A stretch of DNA of 39,235 nucleotides from assembly GCA_004802705.1 (NCBI GenBank), contig SGPL01000177.1, forward strand, positions 1-39,235, given 5' to 3'. The notes beneath the pieces are model-generated. The model was not told the DNA's origin, ran no database searches, and saw only the letters and a list, made by a program, of their open reading frames with translations. The position numbers and the translations under genes are program-made. Of this stretch, positions 1 through 11,368 are shown one piece after another (the stretch's first letter is position 1; every line of letters begins with the position of its first letter). The DNA comes from Bondarzewia mesenterica. Lineage: Eukaryota; Basidiomycota; Agaricomycetes; Russulales; Bondarzewiaceae.

Positions 1-2101
1 TGTACATGTGGAAGCAGACAGTGTGTGAAGCTTGAAGCATCCCGAGACCAGACAGTGAGGCAACGTCGGGCCTGAGCTGAAGAAAATAAATTTATGCAAC
101 AGACGTATTTCGAGCTGATACTTTTTATGAGCGGAAGGAACAAACATGAAAGGTGGATCATGAGGGTGGATCAGAAAAAAGGTCTCTGAAGTGGACTCGG
201 AAATCGGGGTGGCAAACGACGAAAACACGCTGTTTAATGAGTCAGTGGTTCTGACTCACCATGTACCACAAGTAGGGATAATTGCCATAAACGGTAACAT
301 GGCTCGGAAGTTGCCATGTGGCGAGAATTATTACACGGCGTGGCGGTGGGGTTTGTGTTTAAGTTCGCAGTTCGGGTTCACAAAAAGCGGCGGACCATTT
401 CTTCCCAGTGTCTAGAGTCCGCCCGTGGCCGGTGTGCAGCCGCTTGTTCACGCGTGGTCACACGCGACGCATTTTCGGAAGAATTTTGCGGCACCATGTT
501 TTCGAGAGTGCAGTTGCAGAGGCCGCTCCACCCTCGGTCACTGCCCGACAAAGTTTTCCGCTCACTCAAAAAATCGGAAACAATGAGAGTCGGGTTTTTT
601 TTGACGACTTTGTACACGTTTATGTAAAAAAAAATTTGCAAGGAAAGGGATTAAGGCCGAGGAACCGCCAGATCAATTGAAAGTGCGAGCAACTCTAATG
701 CCGGAGCCGCTGGGTTAAATTGAACGATCTATGTCGGTCTGTGAGTGGCTCATGTCCACTGGTTATTTGTATCTCATTTACGTAGAGCTCCTGAGACCTG
801 AGACCTGAAGGTTGTTGATTCTATGTGCGACAATTTAGAGAGGAAAAGCTACTCGTATTCACTAGCACTAGTGAGAGTCTTCCTCAGGAGTTTTCGGATT
901 TCGTGGTACAAAGGAAGAGTGGTTTACACTCAAGCTTGATGTTGAACACAACCTCGTCAGGAGCCCATCGTGCTCAAACCTCTCAGGTTCTTGAAGGATA
1001 TTCCCGGATCAACTGAATCGAGTTTCCGTTGGAAGCAAAAAAAAAACCCCCGGCCCACTCTCTCAGATTTTTTAGTGTTTTTAGAGGCGTGCCCTCCTGC
1101 TGCAAGGAAAGGATACCAACAACTTGAAAGAGAAGGAACGCCGGTATTCACTAGCATTCACCTGGTAAGGAACACTTTCGGGACGTGGCCAATGCCGTCA
1201 CAGAGAGTACGAGCGGCAGACTCAAGGAATTCAAGTTCGGCAGCCGTAAAGCTGTTTCAAGACACGAGTCTATGGTTGATATACGTTGATACTTTGCCAC
1301 TCATGAGCAGGACCAAGCTTAGTTATTCGTCACTCAAGGTAAACCGTCTCTCTGGCACGAAATCAACAAAATCGGGATATAATTTCGAATACCTGTGAGT
1401 ATAGATACCACAGGCTCCCTACAGAGCCACAAAATAAAAAAGGCGAGCGANNNGTCTTTTCGTTTNCACCANCCTACCAGAGTGAAAANTTTNGCGANTA
1501 AAATTTTCGAACACAATTTGCGNGTTCACGAGTGGCTCACGCTATACCGANAANAATGAGTACGAAATGACATGAGCAGAACANTGACAAGGGCGTACCC
1601 AATCTCCCATGTGTTGTCCGGGGCTATGCATTGAGCGAGTGTACTGAAGGGCGAGGCGGGGGGGAAGCATGTCGTCGCCGCAAAGGAACCCGTGTTNGCC
1701 TATAACNTCATTATCACGCGCGATCAGTCCAGACGCATAAGGTGGGAAATTGAGTCAGTGGGCAAATGCGGCTACGCACAAGATCNTGCCAGCAAGCCTC
1801 CAACGGCACGGTGCCCAAGTTCTCAAAGAAGAAACGGCAAGTACCGAAGGTCAACTGTTGGATATGGGAAGGCTGAACAATGAAGGTTGGTGCTGCAGAC
1901 CATGTTGCGAGTTTCAACGATCCNCGATCTTGATCGAGTGAATANTNNGAAACGACGCACCTGCGTTGCCTTCGAAGATCTGGATGGCCTCTATGACGAC
2001 TTGACAGTCGTCTGTAGTAGGTGGGAGTTGGCCTTGCTCACTGCAGGACGTGTTGCCTGAGACAAATGCTCAGNTGTTTGATCATTTACTTCTCATAACG
2101 A
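1..2101. other. intergenic, no gene recognised
   Basis: I see no convincing gene on either strand. The open frames are short, mostly begin at non-ATG codons and resemble no family I know. A 13-nt word (gtattcactagca) occurs twice, near 855 and 1143, and A/T homopolymer runs flank GC-rich stretches near 575-605 and 1040-1085. Isolated N calls begin at about 1451. Confidence 0.5.
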
Positions 2102-2583
2102 TTACCCACATATTTCCCCGCATACGTCAATCGCACTGGGCGTGGGGCTCGGCGTCGCAGTNACCGTCGTAGTTGCAGTCAGCGTCTCAGTGTCCGTCGT
2201 CGTCGTGGCNGAAGCNACCGTCGTNGTCTTNACAACTGTAGTGGTCTTTGGATGCTTGTTCGGAGGACAAAACAAGCCNAGGATNGGGCAGAGGATTCCG
2301 AGAAGGCCATCGGCCTCGAGCTGCACGGTACATGCGAGGACTTCGAGGGTTACAGTGTTGTTGCCATTGACGGTCGCTGTACTGCTGNAGACAGAAATGG
2401 GGGAGTCGCAAGACGCAGAATCACGAACTAGATCAGGTTGGAGCAGACATTGAAAGTGAGTGATCGAGCGACGCANGTACACGAGGATGANACAACAATA
2501 CCATTCANAGGGTTGGCAAGGCCNGAGCCGCTCAAAGCGATCACGGTGAGGGGGANGAGCTGAAGGAGGGTAGGCATNTGCAT
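2102..2583 (-). pseudogene. small secreted Cys- and Thr-rich protein, frameshifted
   Basis: From the ATG at 2583 the frame encodes a hydrophobic leader (about MPTLLQLxPLTVIALSG followed by GLANP) that looks like a secretion signal. A cysteine-containing mature region follows (SSCTC, then NVC). After 51 codons this frame meets TAG at 2430-2428. The neighbouring frame is open and continues the protein with more cysteines (SASCDS, VLACTVQ, LGILC, GLFCPP), a Thr-rich linker (TTTTDTETLTATTT) and a short tail containing DVCGEIC, ending at 2102. One missing base near 2430-2440 would join the two halves. The region holds many N calls, so an assembly error is as likely as true decay. A TATAAAA-like box lies about 90 nt upstream. 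I know no named family; an extracellular or wall-associated small protein is an inference. Confidence 0.55.
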
Positions 2584-2671
2584 GGCTACTGTCTGTGAAA
2601 TGGCAGATTCGAGACAAACGAAGGAACGCGACTATGTCGAGGCCCTGATGTACGCACAGTCGGATCTGCTG

Positions 2672-2679
2672 TTTTTATA
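2672..2679 (-). promoter_or_regulatory. TATA-like box for the small secreted protein
   Basis: On the minus strand the sequence reads TATAAAAA, about 90 nt upstream of the ATG at 2583, a plausible distance for a fungal TATA element. It supports this ATG as the true start. There is no experimental basis. Confidence 0.4.
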
Positions 2680-2683
2680 TGCG

Positions 2684-4183
2684 CAGTAGAATTATCATGC
2701 GCGACCCACCTAGAANNTGACANGAAGGATAGCGGCTCATCGGCTGNTACAAAAAAAAACAAGAGATCCGCCCATCTCAAGCAGAGGGATAGATAGACTT
2801 GGCGAATACGGAGAGACGCGACCGGTCTGGTCGAGGCACAAAGACGAGACNGGTTTCGCGCGTAGCAAGCCAACNTNATGAANNNAANNNANNTCNGNCA
2901 CAATCGAGGTTCGGCAAATTCTCATGCACGATCGCCAAGACGAATGAACGGGAGGCGAAGATGCGGACGGAAGACAGAAATTTCCCAAAGTCAAGACCAT
3001 GCTGTTCACTCGGCAAGAGAGTTTCACGTTGTCCAACGAATCACATGAGGAGAAAGGGTCACGAAGCGCTTGATCATTGGAAACCGAGAGCGTTGACGTG
3101 AATGAATTGAAGCCTGTGANCGGAGGCACCGGCATGTCAGGGGTCAGCGCTTCAGCATCGACAGGAATAAGATGGAAAAGAAATGTGGGAAGCGAGACGT
3201 GAGTGACTGATCTGCCATTGCGGATGCAGACAAGAAGACGAGGGGCTGACGCGGCCGTCGGAAGAAGGAATTGTCCCTCGTCCGAAGCCTTNATATTCGC
3301 AANTAAACTAGACGGAACTTGTTCAATGNCTGGACTGGCATGCTGATTCGTGCCAGCACAGGAACGCCGCTCGCAGTTAGAGCGATCGAGGGCACTTTCT
3401 CATACGCAAGCCTCGTGNCTCAAACGCAAGTGGTCGATCATAGCAGAGGTCTATCGGACGGTTGTGATGCTCCAGCGCTCACCTGGAGAATTCGGTTGCC
3501 CCACAAACCTCCAGNTCCAAGTTCGTGNGCCGTGAACGTTAAGAGATACATCTGGACCATTCCTGATTAAGATGAAGGGCCAACGATGCAGCTGAGAGGC
3601 AGCGGCTGAGTGATGTCGAAACGGCGGGTTCAGAACGGCGANAGTTNGCAAGGCCCTCTCAGGCCTCATCAANTGCCCAAACTTAGACCTTTGAAAAGTA
3701 TTCATGAGAATATGCATCAACAGATTGTATTTGCAGAATAATGGAAGCGCTTGTCGCTTTTCAGGGCGCTNAAAGGCCCCATTGAATGCTTTTGAGAATC
3801 GCACCGACGGACATGGATCCGGCCAAGTNGAGCACGAGGGCTCAAGCGCTCAGAAGCGGGCCGGGGCAATGACTGTGGATGCCTATCGACACAAAGTCAG
3901 TACACGATCAATGCATGATCCCACTTTCTGGAGGCTTTTGCAGATCGTCCAACTTTCGGCGGAGAGCTGGCGTTTTCATTTGGCGTGTTGTACGCACCGT
4001 TGGCAGACGGTTTCTTCNTTCTCCCGATGAGGAAAAGGTGGGTATTTATTACGTAATTGTCGCGTCCGAGGCATGGATGCGGGTTCGTTTTGGAGTTCAC
4101 CGCGGCCCTCTTGTTCCCCCCAGTCCACGTCCCCCTCGACGTTGATGCCATCCGTCTGCACCTCCTATCTCTCGATCTTCGAA
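2684..4183. other. intergenic, N-containing, no gene recognised
   Basis: Scattered N calls, among them a dense group at 2877-2898, interrupt this stretch. No open frame shows a recognisable domain or consistent intron signals. It lies between the divergently transcribed secreted protein (-) and the CK1-like kinase (+). Confidence 0.45.
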
Positions 4184-4190
4184 TATATAT
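4184..4190 (+). promoter_or_regulatory. TATA-like element for the CK1-like kinase
   Basis: The sequence TATATAT lies about 56-62 nt upstream of the kinase ATG at 4246. The placement is plausible, but the motif is simple and could be chance. Confidence 0.3.
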
Positions 4191-4245
4191 CTGACTACAA
4201 GTCTGCAAGAAGTGAGCAATAGTGCCTTTCTCAACTGTCTTCGAC

Positions 4246-5681
4246 ATGCCTCACAAAGAACCACCGACGGCCTGTAGGATGGACTTTACTTTCGGTGGCA
4301 AATATAGGCTCGAAGAGGAACTCGCAATTGGGGGTTGCGGTATGCTGCAGTAGTTTCGTTCCCGCGCTTTCCGTACTTAACTCTGCGTGCGATGTCAGGG
4401 ACGGTTTTCTACGGTGTGCACACGGTCGCCGGCAAAGAAGTGGCCATCAAAGTCGAACCAGCCATTGCCAAACACAGCCCACTCAAGCATGAATCCAAGA
4501 TCTACAAATCTCTTATGGGAGGCCCTGGTGTTCCCTGGATCATTTGGTCTGGGAAACAAGGCGACTACAATGTCATGGTCATCGACCTTTTGGGGCCTTC
4601 TCTCGAGGACCTCTTCAAGATGTGCAACAGGCATTTTTCCCTCAAAACCGTACTCTTACTCGCTGATCAGCTGGTACGTCATTCACTCCGTTTTATTCGA
4701 TGTACGATTTGTGCGTGCATCGAATCAGAAATCCGAGACGGTATGTCGATGAGCATGGATGGACGGACTTATAGCCCAGTTCCTTGCTGTTTCACATTTT
4801 AATTCCGCCTGCTTCAGTGATTCACACATTTGTTTCACCGCAAACGCCACCGTTCTTCGTCATTTTTGTCTTTGTTCTTCCGACGCGTCAACGACTTGTA
4901 TGGATGCGTATGCATTGTCCATTGACACCTGTCCGTTTGCGCACAGATATCTCGCATAGAGTTCATTCACTCTCACGACCTCGTGCATCGCGACATCAAA
5001 CCCGCAAACTTTGTCATGGGCACCGACCGTGCCTCACATCTCGTTAATGTCATCGATTTCGGCCTCGCCAAGAAATTCCGCGATCCTCGAACAGGCGGGC
5101 ATATTCCTTACCACCAGGATCCTCACCACGGCGTAGGAACCTCGCTTTTCGCTGCTATCAATACTCATCTTGGCGTCGGTAAGACCACTTCTGCTATGCA
5201 CCTGAACCGACCGATGTTGACATCCCCTGCAGAATGCTCTCCCCGCGATGACCTCGAATCGCTATCGTACATGCTCGTCTATTTCCTCCGCGGCACGCTA
5301 CCCTGGCGAAAAATGAAGTCCACGACCGTTGCTGGTACATGGGACCTTATCCGTGATTCCAAGATCGCCTCCGAATCGACGCTCACGCATAATCTCCCCC
5401 GTGAATTCGGTATTCTTTACCAGTATTCTCGTTCTCTAGCGTTCGGTGACGAGCCGGATTACCCCGGCATGCGCGAGTTGCTCCGCGGGCTTGGAAATCG
5501 CATCGGAGTGCTGTATCCCGAAGATCAAGACATGACCAGTAGTTCAAATGCGGGAGTTCCCGAAGGATGGTGCGGATTTGATTGGATGGTAGGCGGCGTT
5601 GGCGTGAGGAGAGGGCGCGTTTGTGCGGCTTGCAACAAGCGGAGGGAAGCATCGACGGCGTCGTGGCGTGGGCGCGAGTAA
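4246..5681 (+). CDS. casein kinase 1-like Ser/Thr protein kinase
   Basis: Four exons (4246-4339, 4399-4673, 4947-5178, 5233-5681) sum to 1050 nt, giving 349 residues. Kinase landmarks are the glycine loop [13 protein letters not shown], the ATP-binding Lys49 in VAIK, the catalytic loop [10 protein letters not shown] (Asp139) and the metal-binding [13 protein letters not shown] (Asp160). INTHLGV and RDDLESL are CK1 hallmarks, so the call is CK1 rather than another Ser/Thr kinase. CK1 enzymes phosphorylate acidic or pre-phosphorylated substrates and take part in signalling and trafficking. The copy is divergent: the usual SIN triplet reads AIN, the glycine loop is poor, and the C-terminal tail is short and rich in Gly, Arg and Ser. 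Intron 2 is unusually long (273 nt). Intron 3 is 54 nt without a stop, but removing it restores the CK1 consensus ([12 protein letters not shown]). It probably belongs to an expanded, fast-evolving CK1 set rather than being the conserved Hrr25/Yck ortholog (inference). Confidence 0.88.
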
Positions 5682-7486
5682 TCGTGCGATGCATGATGAG
5701 TTGAACCTTTCATTGTGTTATAAAACGTGAGTATACTGTTTGGGTCACGTCGGGATGTACGCTGATGCTTCCGTTCTATTCCCGTGGCGCTAGTAAGGCA
5801 TCGGCGATAAGCATGGCCATCACACTCCCTATAAGCGCGCAGGGCTTTATTCTTTTATTTTTTCATCGGCACCGACCCCGCGTCTCCCTTTTGGAGCCTC
5901 TTCGACTTGGCGGGCTCGTCGGCGTCGCCCTTGTAAACGCGATTTCTTCCAAAATCACTGCCCACCCCGCAGCGATTCCATTCCTCGCTGGCCCTTGGGG
6001 GCCGTTCTTGGATTCGTCTGAGTTGGATGGCCGTACTGGCAATGTAGCAGCTTTCCCCCCCTGGCTGTGACGTATTCGGGCACTCGTCAGTCCCGCCCCG
6101 CCCCCATTGTTGCTTTTCAGCGCTGATGTTCTCCCTGATATGCCGTAGATGACTGTGCAGGCAGTCGTGGTGTTGTAAGTAATGTTTTCTTGACGAGCGC
6201 ACGATCAGATGACATTGGTATGATTGCGATTAAACTTATCACGAATAGTATGAAGCTGTTTTACGCTCACGCCACGAGGCCGCGATTTTTATGCCTGCCT
6301 TGTTCGGTATCCATTGACCCTTGACACGGTAATATTCCGCTGAGACCACTCTCTTTATTCAATTCGTTCTTCTTCATCTTCTCGTCCTCTGGCTTTGTTG
6401 CTGTCGTCGTCGACCTTGCTCTGTACATGCTTTCTTCAAACCTACCGCCATGGCCTCGTATGTATAATACTTTCTTCATACAATGCCTCACTTGCCTTGG
6501 CAATGTCTAGTCAGCTTCCTCTTTCTCTTTGAGCGTGTCGATATCTGAAATGTTGAGCAACAGATCGAGAGCAACAGAGCAACGCTCTTCCCTCTATTCT
6601 CGAGTCGCATTTCACAACTTCGATGACGTGAGGCAACCTACGCCACGAACATCGAAGCACTGGTTCAACGACGAACTCCAAAGCTGATTCTGATATTCTC
6701 ATGCTGAGAGGCACAAGCAATCGAAGTGACGGCCAGCACGTTCTTTTCGCATGGCCAAAGCTTCTGGGTTGCCCCGCTCTTGCCATCCAATCTTCGACCT
6801 GTGGAGCGACTGAATAGAATGAGGGGGGTTTCTCTGGGGTACTTTGACCTTCTCGCTTCTACGTCCAAAATGGGAAACAATGCTGGTCCGAATGTGGATT
6901 AGAGGTATGCTCAGCTGATTCATATTGTCGCATGGTCATCGCAGGAAGTCGATGTGGCGAAGACCATCGCATAGACTTACTGTGGCTCGTAAGTATTACG
7001 GCTACTTGAATCCAGCACTTCAGACGACGTACGAGGCTTACTTGCGCCTCAGATCGTGGCTGTCTTACGAGCTTTGAACATCAATGGTACGCCCTCGAGA
7101 AGTAACCTCACCGGTAGTTCTCATTTTGCCGTTACTTTGTAGGAAATCTTTCTGACCTGCCTTTCAACTCGCGGTGGCGACGCTGAGCCATCCCAATTGA
7201 TCAATCTTTGGGCAAGGTGGCGGACCGTCCGTGTTTACGCTACAGGAGCAGAGAAAGCGAAGCCACGGCGACTTCCTGTCATCATTGCCCGTTGACGGTC
7301 AAAGCAGCTTACATGGGCCATTGCCCAGAATCGTGTGGCATCACACTCGACAATCGAGTCGCCCGTAATGATTAAATGACTGTCGTGGCAATTTGGACAA
7401 TGACGGTCTTCGAAGGACGCCTGCCTCCAAAGTATTCGACACCACGCCCACTCGCGCATTGATCCATAGGTTTTAGGTGTCGTCGA
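5682..7486. other. intergenic, no supported gene
   Basis: This 1.8-kb gap follows the kinase. A pyrimidine-rich stretch leading into ACCGCC-ATG-GCCTC and then GTATGT (near 6450) looks like a short first exon and donor, but no coding continuation was found. A GTACGC...TTGTAG pair near 7090-7140 looks like an intron without coding flanks. Both could be traces of decayed genes. Confidence 0.4.
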
Positions 7487-7492
7487 TATAAG
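7487..7492 (+). promoter_or_regulatory. TATA-like box
   Basis: TATAAG lies about 75 nt upstream of the ATG at 7566, the position expected for a core promoter of the orphan gene that follows. Confidence 0.35.
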
Positions 7493-7565
7493 AACACGCA
7501 TCTGAACTTGCATTCCAGACCATCCCCCCTCGCACCAATCTTCACGTCGTCTTCTCTCGACCCAC

Positions 7566-8440
7566 ATGTCTGATGCCCGTCAATTATTCTTGCACAGCCT
7601 TATCGGACTGGATCCTCAAGAGCAGACTGCGGTGCAGGCATTGCTAGAATTCAAGGCGCCCACGGAAAGTCGAGCAAGAGTTATAGATGACATGGTGTTA
7701 AGGACCATAGGTCCCAACGGTGTCCTTGAAAGGATCGAGACGTTCCTCCTGTACGTGTGGCAGCATCTCATCTGCAAACAAACTGCTGAGTATCGCATCG
7801 CCAGCTCATCTGTGCCCCGTGAAATTCCATTAGATGTTCCCGACGAGTATGGGGGCTTTCTCGGCAGATTCCACTTACTTCTATCACTGCCAACGGGAAC
7901 GCAGACTACCCTTGAAAACTTGAGACAAAAGATAACCACGTGGAATTATGTCCTCCGGCTGGAAGCCCTTCAGCTCATTTGCATGCGTCTCGAGGTGAGT
8001 GTTCATTTTTCATTGCACACTGCGCTCGTGATCCTGACTGATTTTCGCAGGTGATAGCAGCAGAATTGCAAGACCTCATTGAATGTAAATCGTTCGCGTG
8101 GTGCTTCGTTTCCTCACATATCAACCATGGCATTCTTGTGCAATTTAGGGACAGTCGACGGGTTTGTGTGGCCTCCGGGCGACGAGGCGACACTAATACA
8201 AGACTCATTCATGGTGTTTCACACCCTACAACTTCTGATCGCCGAGTATGCTAAAATTGTTTGTCCTCGACTCATGACTCTTGAACCCGATGCATTCCCG
8301 GCGATTGCACCGCACGTTTGTGAGTTTTATTATATCATCCTTTTACTTGGCTCGCCGAGAGCACTGTTTCTGAACTTCTGCAGTTCCTCATCCAGGGCAA
8401 GTTTTGTTGGACACTCCGGTCACTGAAAGACTTCCAATAG
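7566..8440 (+). CDS. hypothetical protein, helical, about 228 residues
   Basis: Four exons (7566-7994, 8051-8084, 8149-8315, 8384-8440) sum to 687 nt. The introns are 56-68 nt with donors GTGAGT, GTAAAT and GTTTGT and acceptors ending CAG or TAG. The protein starts MSDARQLFLHSLIGLDPQEQ, is rich in predicted helix (for example RQKITTWNYVLRLEALQL and HTLQLLIAEYAKIV), and has no signal peptide or clear membrane span. Family unknown. The gene model is supported by frame consistency across three introns and the upstream TATA-like box. The last exon is short and its acceptor is the least certain part. Confidence 0.6.
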
Positions 8441-9687
8441 GGGAATTCCCGCAAGACCTCCCATTAGTCATGACACCCCTTCCAGAATTCGCCACTCAAA
8501 TCTATGGGCGGCCATTTACAGTAGTTCCTCATTTCGGTTGGGCAGTTTTCCACGTAACGCCCACTGGTCGACGCTATCGCACAGCAGCTGGGCATTGATG
8601 CCAAATAGCGTAATATCGCACCACCACACACCTTGGTCGAAGAGCTATCGTACTGGCTGGCTTTAACATGGTCTGGAACCGCAAAAACTCCATATGTGTG
8701 TATACACGCTGGTCGACACTTTCCAACTTGTCAACTTTTTACTATAGTGCTTATGTTACATGATTCTGGCCAAGCTAATGTACGGGCAAGGATGATACCA
8801 AATCGTGGCTCTGAAAACACTTCGCCGGGACCGGGGAAAGGTATACACAACCGGATTTCGTGCAGGGAAATGATGATAACCTTTCAAGAAGACTCCGAAG
8901 TCCGTTCGAGGGAGATATCGGTAAGCAAACAAGGCACATTGTCCAAAAAGTGACAAGACAAGTATAGCCCGACACGAAATGGCCTGACAGAGCCAGACAG
9001 TGAGAACAAGAAAGACCGGCTCCGAAACGTGATAGGTTGAGTAAGACATGTACGGGGGTTGACCAGATCTTATCCACGAATAAGAAGGTCACGCAGAAGA
9101 CAACGAACGTCGAAGAGCGTTCCGAGAATGCAACAGCAGGGCGATACTTCGCGAACGAAGAAGCTCAAGAATTGAAGCTTGAAAACAAGAGCGGGTTAGA
9201 GGACGTAATGAAGGGGATGTACCTATTGTTAACAGACGGAATCACGGAGGTGAACGCGGCTTCCAGACCGAAAATGATGGGACGCGTTCATCGTGATCAT
9301 TATATGGGCTGCCCAATAGTTAGCAGTCCACGGCTCTATCAGTCAGCAGAGAAAGAGCATGACCGACAGCACCTAGCCTATTCAATCAACCAATGCGCGT
9401 GTCAATTATGGAGGTCGTTACAATCTCGTCGTCGAATGCAGAAGAATAACTCTCACCTCGTAGTCATCCATGCACATGACCGATGAATAAGTCGACTGCC
9501 AAGCATCATATGCATGAAAGACGAAGATTGGCCAGTCTGCTCGTGATATCAAAGTCGTATGCCTGTGTAACTAAATTTGAACTTGTCATTGTCGATGAGG
9601 CAAAGATGGACATGACAGCGTGGAAGACCGAGAGAAATAAAGATTTCTTGTATGATATGACATTCACGATCACGTGGAAGTAGTAAG
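8441..9687. other. intergenic, no supported gene
   Basis: An open frame of about 149 codons on the plus strand (9037-9486) has no recognisable domain, no favourable context and unbiased composition, so I treat it as chance. A CACGTG E-box palindrome sits at 9671-9676, upstream of the peroxiredoxin gene. Confidence 0.45.
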
Positions 9688-9693
9688 TATAAG
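9688..9693 (+). promoter_or_regulatory. TATA-like box of the peroxiredoxin gene
   Basis: TATAAG lies about 95 nt before the ATG at 9784. A pyrimidine-rich tract follows (9716-9760), typical of strongly expressed fungal genes. The CACGTG motif at 9671-9676 just upstream could bind a bHLH factor (inference). Confidence 0.4.
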
Positions 9694-9783
9694 AACACCC
9701 ACCAGTCATCAGTCCTTCCATCATTCTCTTCTCATCTCCCCCCATCTCCTCTGTACCCCGTCCGATAAATCACCTTTGCAGCC

Positions 9784-10539
9784 ATGGCCTCCATCAGCAC
9801 CAGTCTGCTTTCTAAAGCACAGGCCAAGCCGGGCGACAAGATCCCCACTGAAACCGTCAAGGAGACCAGTCCTGCCGAGTCTTTTGCACTCAACTTGAAG
9901 GGCAAGAATGTCATCGTTCGTCATAAACCACCGCCCAATCATCTGTGTGATCATCGCTAACCAGATAATATACAGGTTGCAGTTCCCGGCGCGTTCACCC
10001 CATCGTGCAGCTCGCAAGTCCCGGGTTATATCGAGAAATACGACGCGATCAAGGCCAAGGGTGTCAATGACATCTACGTTGTCGCTGTTAACGACACCTT
10101 TGTCATGAAGTAAGTGCCCACTCGCAAATCCGTATTTAATTGTGTGCCTTCTCACGTTCTTGCGAATGCAGGGCATGGAAAGAGAAGCTCGCCCCTAACG
10201 GTACTGGTAAGTGATCTGATCGGCGCATGATAGTTGGCATACCTTGCTGATAATGAATTGTTAGGTGTGCGCTTCATCTCGGATGATCAGGGAAAATTCG
10301 CCGGCACCCTCGGTCTCTTGATGGATGCTACCGGGGCCTTGGGTGCTCCTCGCGCCAAGGTATGCCTCGCCCCCCCGTGGATGAAAATGTTTACAAGCTT
10401 ACAAAACACTTACTGGTCCTTCCCTGTGTAGCGCTTCGTCATCATCGCAGATGACGACAAGATCTCATCCCTCTTTGTCGAGGAAAACTCGTCGGAAGTA
10501 ACTGTTACTGCCTCTGACAAGGTCCTTTCGCTGCTGTAG
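9784..10539 (+). CDS. peroxiredoxin, Prx5/Ahp1 type (thioredoxin-fold peroxidase)
   Basis: Five exons (9784-9915, 9976-10109, 10172-10206, 10265-10359, 10432-10539) sum to 504 nt, giving 167 residues, the usual length of this family. The enzyme reduces hydrogen peroxide and organic peroxides through a peroxidatic cysteine. The motif VAVPGAFTPSCSSQVPGYI contains this residue as Cys55, and the downstream Arg in GAPRAKRFVI is the other active-site residue of the family. Cys55 is the only cysteine I find, so the protein looks like a one-Cys enzyme needing an external thiol partner. The C-terminus ends SLL, not a canonical peroxisomal SKL, so a cytosolic location is more likely. It resembles fungal allergen-type peroxiredoxins such as Asp f 3. 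Start context GCAGCC-ATG-GCC is strong. Confidence 0.92.
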
Positions 10540-11368
10540 TCGAACGATAGTGTCCGTGATGTTGTAGGCGAAGTTTGGGACTGTATATTGCACGTGTAGA
10601 ACGCCCGAGTTGTTGTAGTTTTGGAAGAGAATTTGAAATCAATGTGTACTGTGTTATATTCGCGTGTCAGCTTCATGTATACTTCAGATACTACCCGGCG
10701 ACTCTTGGAGTACTCATCTGTCTTTCGATGGTCTCCCGCGTTCGAGAACCGTAGGATATTGCACGATATCTGAGTTACCACTCGCAGTACTCGTGGGACG
10801 TAAAGGACGTGCGAAAATTGGATGCGATATGCATATTGGTGCTGGGGGGAGAATGAGAAAAGCAAGAATAATTGATGGGAAGCAATCTTTTTTGTATAAG
10901 TCATGAAGTTGAAGCAGCTTGAAGGGACAAACTCACATAGAGCAAAGTTCAACAGGCTAAACCCTATGAACTCCGTCATCATGTTGGGCCGGCCCGGTCA
11001 ACTTGTTACTTGAACACGTACCGAATTCCGTATTTCATGTCGACAAACACATTTGTTGCTAATATGCCGACGATTGACCCTTCTTCTATGGCTCAGGAGC
11101 CAGCAGGTCGTGGTGATGAGGTTCGGCCGAGTCTGCTCTGCTCCGCCGATATGACTCGGCCAATGGAGATATCGATTTGATGTGTCAGGACGTCCAATCT
11201 CTTATCATTATACTCCATACTTAACAACTGCTGTGTGTGGGTTGGCTCTTAGCTTGGCTGATACAGAGTTCCAGGGTATCAGCAGAGCCTCGAAGTGAGG
11301 AATCTATTTTTCACGCCAATGTTGTGTTTGTTCACCATGTCGTTTCATTATTTTTCTTACTTTGTAGG
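10540..11368. other. intergenic between peroxiredoxin and MFS transporter
   Basis: It contains the 3' region of the peroxiredoxin gene and the promoter of the transporter. A TTTGTAG directly before the transporter ATG resembles a 3' splice site, so a 5'-UTR intron or an extra upstream exon is possible. No other gene is seen. Confidence 0.4.

Noticed and set aside
4983..5681. Kinase exon 3-4 read as one continuous frame
   Set aside because: The 54-nt stretch 5179-5232 lacks a stop, but has good GTAAGA and TGCAG borders, and removing it restores the CK1 consensus, so it is an intron.
5855..6202. Minus-strand frame ending KGDADEPAKSKRLQKGDAG
   Set aside because: The end looks coding by composition, but there is no proper ATG context, no family match and no splice partners.
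6440..6520. Short first-exon-like ACCGCC-ATG-GCCTC followed by GTATGT
   Set aside because: No acceptable coding continuation after any nearby acceptor; kept only as a possible trace of a decayed gene.
9037..9486. 149-codon open frame on the plus strand
   Set aside because: No domain, no TATA or Kozak support, no introns and random-looking composition in a gene gap; likely chance.
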